The position numbers and the translations under genes were made by a program. Source: Chitinophagaceae bacterium (GTDB lineage: Bacteria > Bacteroidota > Bacteroidia > Chitinophagales > Chitinophagaceae). Taken from it: a stretch of DNA of 58,732 nt. The DNA lies in NCBI GenBank assembly GCA_020847395.1, contig JADLCD010000001.1, positions 1 through 58,732 of the forward strand. Direction: 5' to 3'. Below the pieces are notes generated by a model. That model searched no databases. It worked only from the letters and a program-made list of their open reading frames with translations, and had not been told where the DNA came from. Positions 53,787 through 58,732 of this stretch are shown here, piece after piece; the stretch's first letter is position 1; each line of letters opens with the position of its first letter.

Positions 53787-54935
53787 CTAGCATACCGTTA
53801 ATAAACCATACATATAAGAAAACCTGGAGCTTTCCGGAACAAGCATAAGCAGCTTATCGCCTTCTTTCAGCTTGCCGCTATGAAACAATTCATCAACCAT
53901 AAAATAAATGGAAGCCGCGCCAACATTACCAACACTGCTCAGGTTTACAAACCATTTTTCATAAGGTATTTCAATGCCATTTTTCACATGCTCCTGGTAT
54001 ATTTTATCTTTAAAAAAGTTGCTCGACATGTGGGGCATATAATACGTTATGTCATCCGGCGTAATGCCTTTGGTATCAAACAAACGCTTCAGCATTTTGC
54101 CGCCATAAGGAACAATATTTTCGCTCAGCAGTTTTACATCCTGCTTAATGCTTAGTACTGATTTATCATTCATTTCATGATGGTCGAATTCAAGATAACT
54201 TTTTAATGTACCATCTGCCTGTTTCTCCGCGCCCATATACATGCATGATTCCATATGGTCAGCATATGATATGCCTTCCAGCCATTCAACTTTCAGACTT
54301 AAACCTTCTTTATTTTTTTTATTGGTTAATAAAAAAGCAGCCGCGCCATCAGAAAGCATCCATCTTAAAAACTCCTTATCAAAACTGATATAGGGATTTT
54401 CTTCCAGCGCTTCCAGTTTGTGTATTTCATCTTCAAACTGGTGCGCAACCAGTGAAGCGGAAAAACGCTCGGAACCTGTTGCCACAGCATTTTCAGCATC
54501 CCCAATTTTTACCGCCATATACGCATATTTCAACGCATGCATACCCGCGCAACAAACACCACTTGGCGATACTACTTCAATTGAACCCATTTCAGGCAAC
54601 CAGCCATGCACCATACAGCCATGTGAAGGCATCATTTGATCGGGCGATGATGTGCCGCAAGACAATAAATCAATATGTTTTAATGCTTCCGGGTCGGTTT
54701 TAAATAATTCTTTTACGGCAAGCGCGGTAAGCTGTGCATTGGTATGCGTGGGCTTGCCACCTTTTTCCAGGGCATAATAGCGGTTAGTAATTGCATTATT
54801 GCGTAAAACTATTCTTCTCGATTTTGAAGGTTTTCCATTAATATACCCGAGATAGTCTTCCATTTCATCGTTAGAAACAGGGTTATTCGGAAAAAATGAA
54901 GCCGTTCTTGTGATATATACTTCGTTTAATGCCAT
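53787..54935 (-). CDS. darB: DarB-type beta-ketoacyl synthase III (dialkylresorcinol synthesis)
   Basis: The 382-residue FabH-like protein carries nucleophile Cys129 (SPSGVCCAGMHAL), His in YYMPHMSSNFF and Asn in SSVGNVGAAS. It matches the DarB enzymes that condense two acyl chains toward a cyclohexenone or dialkylresorcinol. The product becomes the resorcinol part of flexirubins. Together with DarA (110 bp upstream) it defines the cluster type. Confidence 0.9.
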   Translation of the reverse strand: MALNEVYITRTASFFPNNPVSNDEMEDYLGYINGKPSKSRRIVLRNNAITNRYYALEKGGKPTHTNAQLTALAVKELFKTDPEALKHIDLLSCGTSSPDQMMPSHGCMVHGWLPEMGSIEVVSPSGVCCAGMHALKYAYMAVKIGDAENAVATGSERFSASLVAHQFEDEIHKLEALEENPYISFDKEFLRWMLSDGAAAFLLTNKKNKEGLSLKVEWLEGISYADHMESCMYMGAEKQADGTLKSYLEFDHHEMNDKSVLSIKQDVKLLSENIVPYGGKMLKRLFDTKGITPDDITYYMPHMSSNFFKDKIYQEHVKNGIEIPYEKWFVNLSSVGNVGAASIYFMVDELFHSGKLKEGDKLLMLVPESSRFSYMYGLLTVC

Positions 54936-55045
54936 CTTAACATTTAAAGTAATTCAAAAATAAAATAATATCTTATTACCTACAGTGCCGCAAATTTAAT
55001 GGATTAGCCCTTTGATTTTGCTTTTAAAATATGGGTATCTCCTTA

Positions 55046-55954
55046 TCATTCCAGGGCTACTCCTTCATAATATGCTTTTTGTTTTTTTATGCGTTTGCCC
55101 AGGAAAGGTTTAAAGAATATAGCATCAACCGTTAATATAATTGGCGCGGCTACACAAAGAGCAATTAAAAGATAATATTTGAATCCAACAAGCCAGGCCG
55201 ACCGGTTTTTCTTACCATTTATAATTTTGGACCAGATTTTAAAAATTTTTCCGGCTTTACGTTCAATAAACATGAGCGAATATTTTACATCCACTCCTTT
55301 TTGCTGTACCAGCGCCGGTTGTAAACCATCCCAATCATTTGTAAGAAGATGTTTTTTTACCGTTTCTCCAAATACAGAAGTATCTGCTATGTCTTCATCC
55401 GAAACACCGGGTCTTGGAAAAATTCCCCACTTGCGATCTTTTTTACCGGTAAGCATCCAGTAAAAAATGGTAACAAGACTTGCATAGTTATTATGCTTAT
55501 CAACCAAAGCAATATTTCCTTTAAGTTGTGTGCCTGCATTTTTAAAATGCCGCTTTAATTTTTCCTGCGCATTTATCCACATATTGCGGCAGCCGCTAAT
55601 GGTTACCAATGGTGTATTCTTTGCAACAGCAATAAAACCGGGATGCTGAACCAGTGAGCTCATTGGTATGCTTGGAGAAAGAAACCAGGGCTGATAGCCG
55701 AAAATAATTAAATCATACACGGATTCTTTAAAAGAAAATTTTTCCAATGCTGTGGGAACACCATCAACACTTTCAGGCATGGCATCAAAAAAAGTTGGAG
55801 TAGTCCAGGGAAAAGGAAATTTTTCTACGGTATCAATGCGTACTTTTTCAACGGTAATATCTCCAGACTCGCTGAGTGGTTTGGTAAACTGATCTATGAT
55901 TTGCTCTAATTGTCCGGATTGGGTAAAATATACGGCTAAAACTTTTTTGCTCAT
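55046..55954 (-). CDS. darA: DarA-type dialkylresorcinol condensing/aromatising enzyme
   Basis: The 302-residue protein has an N-terminal flavodoxin-like fold (VLAVYFTQSGQLEQIIDQFT with the phosphate-loop TQSGQ), FGYQPWFLSPSIPMSSL and VTISGCRNMW, then a C-terminal membrane helix (YYLLIALCVAAPIILTVDAI). This is the DarA family, which aromatises the DarB product to a dialkylresorcinol. It follows an 11-bp gap after the upstream hypothetical gene. Confidence 0.88.
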   Translation of the reverse strand: MSKKVLAVYFTQSGQLEQIIDQFTKPLSESGDITVEKVRIDTVEKFPFPWTTPTFFDAMPESVDGVPTALEKFSFKESVYDLIIFGYQPWFLSPSIPMSSLVQHPGFIAVAKNTPLVTISGCRNMWINAQEKLKRHFKNAGTQLKGNIALVDKHNNYASLVTIFYWMLTGKKDRKWGIFPRPGVSDEDIADTSVFGETVKKHLLTNDWDGLQPALVQQKGVDVKYSLMFIERKAGKIFKIWSKIINGKKNRSAWLVGFKYYLLIALCVAAPIILTVDAIFFKPFLGKRIKKQKAYYEGVALE

Positions 55955-55965
55955 TCTTTCCTGGG

Positions 55966-56448
55966 TTAAAAATCTGATGGTGATAATGCTTTTGACGATT
56001 TACTATAATCCCTGATAGCTTGTTGTGTAGCTTCGGGTAGCGTTTTAAAATTCGCCACAATATATTTATGGTCTTCTTCTAACTCTTTATGGTAGCCCAA
56101 AATTTTGGGTGCATTTTCCTGGATGATGAGGCGGAGAAATCTTAACTCTGCATTGTCTTTATTTGTACTCAGCACATCTTCCAGCTTTTGTCTTCCAGCT
56201 TTAAATTCTTTTAATTTATTGGGAGGGCCTTTCAGCAATCCTGCTTTTTTCATCATTAGCGCGCCTTCAAAAGCGTCTTTATTTTTTTCGCCGCTATTGT
56301 TTACAAGTTCAATCTGCTTATTAATATTTTCGAGATTTTCTGATGCTATTGCCTTATAATAATTAGCCCGGTCAATTTTTGAGGAAGACTGAGCCTGGGA
56401 AAAAAAACAGGATATGCCTAAAAAAATTGTGGCTATAATACTTTTCAT
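55966..56448 (-). CDS. Periplasmic helical protein of unknown function, flexirubin-type cluster
   Basis: The 160-residue protein has a Sec signal peptide (residues 1-19, FSQAQ). The rest is helical and charged (NLENINKQIELVNNSGEKNK, ELRFLRLIIQENAPKILGYH). It is the first gene of the DarA-DarB operon, with a TATATTTG box 14 bp upstream of its ATG. No known domain is evident. Confidence 0.75.
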   Translation of the reverse strand: MKSIIATIFLGISCFFSQAQSSSKIDRANYYKAIASENLENINKQIELVNNSGEKNKDAFEGALMMKKAGLLKGPPNKLKEFKAGRQKLEDVLSTNKDNAELRFLRLIIQENAPKILGYHKELEEDHKYIVANFKTLPEATQQAIRDYSKSSKALSPSDF

Positions 56449-56462
56449 AAGAATATAATTTT

Positions 56463-56470
56463 CAAATATA
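56463..56470 (-). promoter_or_regulatory. Candidate -7 box (TATATTTG) of the darA/darB operon
   Basis: It is a perfect TAnnTTTG on the minus strand, 14 bp before the first operon gene. A TTG 16 bp upstream could serve as a weak -33 element. Confidence 0.45.
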
Positions 56471-56597
56471 AAAGAATAATCATTGCCAACAGTTGCTTCG
56501 GTTTGTAATGGAATGTAAGTTTGGTTGGCTGATTGTTAAACATGGGCAAAAATTGCCCCTGATATCACTTCTTTATATAAGTGCAGTTTTCATGCCG

Positions 56598-56605
56598 TAT
56601 CTTTG
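56598..56605 (+). promoter_or_regulatory. Candidate -7 box (TATCTTTG)
   Basis: It is a perfect TAnnTTTG, 20 bp before the ATG at 56626. It supports that start over the earlier in-frame ATG at 56581, which would precede the promoter. Confidence 0.5.
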
Positions 56606-56625
56606 ATGCACAAATTAAATTTCTT

Positions 56626-57144
56626 ATGCTCAAAAGAATTTTTGCACTAACCTTAATTGCTGCTTTTATTAGTATAGGCGGCATGGCACAGGTAACATAT
56701 AAAAATGCACTTGGCGCCAGAATAGCACCCGCCAGTTATTATGATTTTTTCTCTTTTTCTTATAAAACTTTTGTAACAAGCGCCGGTGCCATTGAGGTTG
56801 ATGCAGGCCTTGGCCGAAAAACTTATGGTGATCATAATCCATTTACTTTTGCCGCTTCTGCTGCTTATCAGCACCATTTTGCCATACCGGTTGAGGGTTT
56901 GAACTGGTATGTGGGTGGTGGCTTAACCATGTATAATTCTTTCAGCGATAAAAATGGTGGTTACAGGGGTCTTGGTTTTGGGTTTTTTCCTACCGGTGGT
57001 ATAGATTATAAATTTTCAGGCATTCCTCTTAACCTTTCAGCAGACTATCGCCCGGCTATTTTCTTTGCAAAACCTGATTTCCAGGATTCTTTTTTCGCAA
57101 CAAATTTTGGAATATCAGTGAGGTATGTGTTGGGGAGTAAATAA
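56626..57144 (+). CDS. Outer-membrane beta-barrel-like protein
   Basis: The 172-residue protein with the chosen start has a signal peptide (MLKRIFALTLIAAFISIGGM, cleavage near MAQ). The mature part alternates hydrophobic strands (SYYDFFSFSYKTFVTSAGAI, WYVGGGLTMYNSF, FGFFPTGGIDYKF) and ends GISVRYVLGSK, like small eight-stranded outer-membrane barrels. The start at 56626 is supported by the TATCTTTG box upstream. Its link to the pigment cluster is only positional. Confidence 0.78.
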   Translation: MLKRIFALTLIAAFISIGGMAQVTYKNALGARIAPASYYDFFSFSYKTFVTSAGAIEVDAGLGRKTYGDHNPFTFAASAAYQHHFAIPVEGLNWYVGGGLTMYNSFSDKNGGYRGLGFGFFPTGGIDYKFSGIPLNLSADYRPAIFFAKPDFQDSFFATNFGISVRYVLGSK

Positions 57145-57157
57145 AATAACAGCATCC

Positions 57158-57195
57158 CCTTACTTGCCACGCCCTTAAGGGCGTGGCAAGTAAGG
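57158..57195 (+). terminator. 38-bp perfect palindrome, intrinsic terminator
   Basis: A loopless perfect palindrome (19-bp arms, left arm starting CCTTACTTGCC, centre CCCTTAAGGG) begins 13 bp after the stop at 57144 and is followed by CTTTTGCTCTTTATTT. It is symmetric, so it could also act on the other strand. Confidence 0.75.
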
Positions 57196-57214
57196 CTTTT
57201 GCTCTTTATTTAAT

Positions 57215-57222
57215 TATCTTTG
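57215..57222 (+). promoter_or_regulatory. Candidate -7 box (TATCTTTG) of the GT2-DUF2062 gene
   Basis: It is a perfect TAnnTTTG, 16 bp before the ATG at 57239. A TTTG at 57198-57201 lies closer than the standard -33 spacing. Confidence 0.45.
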
Positions 57223-57238
57223 CCGGCACTAAAAACAG

Positions 57239-58435
57239 ATGAACGAGAACGATATTCTACGGGAAACATTCACTGAGCGGCGATGCTGTGTTATTATTCC
57301 AACCTATAATAATGCCGGTACATTGCCTGCGGTTATTACTGATGTAGCCGGGTACACAAAAAATATCATCGTTGTAAATGACGGTTCTACTGATAAAACG
57401 GAATCTCTCATCACATCTTTTCCCTTTATAACATATATTGGCTATTCAAAAAATGTAGGCAAAGGCTGGGCGTTGCGCAGAGGTTTTGAAAAAGCAATAA
57501 CGCTTGGATATGAGTACGCCATTACAATCGATTCAGACGGGCAGCATTTTGCTAAAGATATTCCTGCGTTTATTGAAAAACAGAAAGCATTTCCTGCTGC
57601 GATTATAATAGGCTCAAGAAATCTTAACCAGAAAAACATGCCCGGAAAAAACACTTTCGGTAACCGGTTTTCAAATTTTTGGTTTAAGGTAGAAACAGGA
57701 ATTAGCATGCCTGATACGCAATCCGGTTATCGTTTATACCCCATTCAATATTTTAAAAATACCCAATTTTTTACCCGCAAATATGAATTTGAAATTGAAG
57801 TGCTGGTAAGAGCAGTATGGAAAGGTTTAGATATTACTTCTGTGCCGGTATCTGTATATTATGCGCCTAAAGGAGAACGAATCACACACTTCAGGCCATT
57901 TAAAGATTTTTTCAGGATTGGTGTTTTGAACACTATACTTGTGTTGATTGCATTTTTATACATTAAGCCCAGGAATTTTATCAGCTCACTATTTCGTAAA
58001 GAAAGCCGGGAAGCATTTATCCGCGACCATCTTATTAATGTAAATGAGCCTGACTATATAAAAGCGCTATCTATTGCGTTGGGCATATTTATGGGCATTG
58101 TGCCGATATGGGGGTTTCAGTTGGTGACTGCCATTTTTCTTGCCATACTATTACGCTTAAATAAAGCACTGGTTATAATTGCAGCAAACATCAGTATACC
58201 TCCTATGATACCGCTGATAGTTTTTTTTAGTTATAAAACCGGCGCCATCTGGATGGAAAATGGTGGCGGTAGTTTATTATTTAGCCGCGATTTAAGTTTC
58301 GAATCTGTAAAAAATAATTTTCAGCAATATATATATGGAAGCATTACGCTGGCTTTTATAGCAGCTATTGTAAGTGGTATAATTACATGGATATTACTGG
58401 GGGTGTTTAAGAAAAAAGCGGGTACCGTAGTTTAA
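57239..58435 (+). CDS. GT2 glycosyltransferase fused to DUF2062 domain
   Basis: The 398-residue protein has a GT2 (GT-A) domain (CCVIIPTYNNAGTLP, IIVVNDGSTDKT, ITIDSDGQH with the DxD-type motif, DTQSGYRLYP). A C-terminal DUF2062 part with membrane helices follows (~275-395, IMGIVPIWGFQLVTAIFLAI). This fusion recurs next to MMPL exporters in flexirubin and aryl polyene clusters. It probably transfers a sugar or acts at the membrane on the lipid part; the acceptor is unknown. It overlaps the next gene by one base (TAATG). Confidence 0.88.
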   Translation: MNENDILRETFTERRCCVIIPTYNNAGTLPAVITDVAGYTKNIIVVNDGSTDKTESLITSFPFITYIGYSKNVGKGWALRRGFEKAITLGYEYAITIDSDGQHFAKDIPAFIEKQKAFPAAIIIGSRNLNQKNMPGKNTFGNRFSNFWFKVETGISMPDTQSGYRLYPIQYFKNTQFFTRKYEFEIEVLVRAVWKGLDITSVPVSVYYAPKGERITHFRPFKDFFRIGVLNTILVLIAFLYIKPRNFISSLFRKESREAFIRDHLINVNEPDYIKALSIALGIFMGIVPIWGFQLVTAIFLAILLRLNKALVIIAANISIPPMIPLIVFFSYKTGAIWMENGGGSLLFSRDLSFESVKNNFQQYIYGSITLAFIAAIVSGIITWILLGVFKKKAGTVV

Positions 58436-58732
58436 TGTCAATCCTGATGCAACAATTTTTTTCGAATATATATTCATTTTTCAGGCAAAGAAAGTGGTTG
58501 CTGTATAGCTGCTTTACTGCATTTATCTTACTCTCAGCTTTTTTTGCAAGTAAACTAAAATTTGAAGAAGACATTTCAAGAATACTTCCTAAAGATCCTA
58601 AGGTTGAAAAGCTGAATGAAGTTTTTCAGCATTCAAAATTTATGGATAAACTGGTGGTAATGGTATCGTTGAAAGATATCAATGCAGTTGCACCGGATAG
58701 CCTGGTATTATTTGCGGATTCTTTTGTACAAA
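58435..58732 (+). CDS. MMPL/RND-family exporter, N-terminal part (cut by window edge)
   Basis: The ATG at 58435 overlaps the TAA of the previous gene. The visible ~99 residues contain an N-terminal transmembrane helix (WLLYSCFTAFILLSAFFAS) and the periplasmic start FEEDISRILPKDPKVEKL, typical of MMPL exporters. The rest lies beyond the window. It probably exports or places the flexirubin-type product together with the ABC system. Confidence 0.85.
   Translation, partial: MSILMQQFFSNIYSFFRQRKWLLYSCFTAFILLSAFFASKLKFEEDISRILPKDPKVEKLNEVFQHSKFMDKLVVMVSLKDINAVAPDSLVLFADSFVQ

Overview
The window reads as chromosomal DNA of a Bacteroidota member, most like a Chitinophagaceae bacterium. Support comes from SusC/SusD outer-membrane transport genes with an ECF sigma factor and a FecR anti-sigma, secreted proteins with type IX secretion (T9SS) C-terminal domains, a flexirubin-type (dialkylresorcinol/aryl polyene) gene set, GH78 and GH109-like carbohydrate enzymes, and -7 promoter boxes of the Bacteroidota form TAnnTTTG. 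No rRNA, tRNA or CRISPR array was seen.

Layout. 0-7.2 kb: end of a sensor kinase, two large T9SS-sorted surface proteins, a NarL-type response regulator. 7.3-9.7 kb: a decayed island between two copies of a 20-bp direct repeat, with gene fragments (FAD monooxygenase, SRPBCC protein, IS91-like transposase), a PIN/antitoxin pair and two long hairpins. 9.6-20.3 kb: a polysaccharide utilisation locus on the minus strand (ECF sigma, SusC with STN domain, SusD, Tat-exported PIG-L deacetylase, FecR, GH78 alpha-L-rhamnosidase). 20.6-26.5 kb: a tight seven-gene operon (creatininase-like, RidA, 3HCDH, enolase-superfamily, EamA transporter, DapA-like, SDR) that looks like degradation of an unidentified acid or sugar acid. 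26.8-36.1 kb: a second set, with a cytosolic deacetylase-like protein, a plus-strand operon of GH109-like protein, Gfo/Idh/MocA oxidoreductase, DegT aminotransferase and a secreted propeller-like protein, and a facing TIM-barrel-like enzyme. Four proteins of this set have Tat signals.

The most notable signal is regulatory. All three transcription units of the 26.8-36.1 kb set carry the same composite upstream element, GTYAAAAAAGTATASA followed nine bases later by GAATWWT, always in the same orientation to the gene and always exactly 41 bp before a -7 box (two perfect boxes, one with a single mismatch). No -33 box is visible. This suggests a co-regulated, activator-dependent regulon around Tat-exported, cofactor-binding sugar enzymes.

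36.1-46.4 kb: type III polyketide synthase with a UbiA-like prenyltransferase, DinB protein, a DUF262 remnant, NhaA, prfB with a programmed +1 frameshift, ExbB/ExbD, a small membrane protein, an S10 carboxypeptidase, and anaerobic hemN with FNR-like palindromes upstream. 46.5-58.7 kb: a secreted hypothetical protein, then the flexirubin-type cluster: chain-length-factor-like ketosynthase, FabF-type ketosynthase, acyl carrier protein, ABC exporter, BtrH-like protein, DarB and DarA on the minus strand, and a beta-barrel protein, a GT2-DUF2062 protein and the start of an MMPL exporter on the plus strand. The cluster runs off the right edge.
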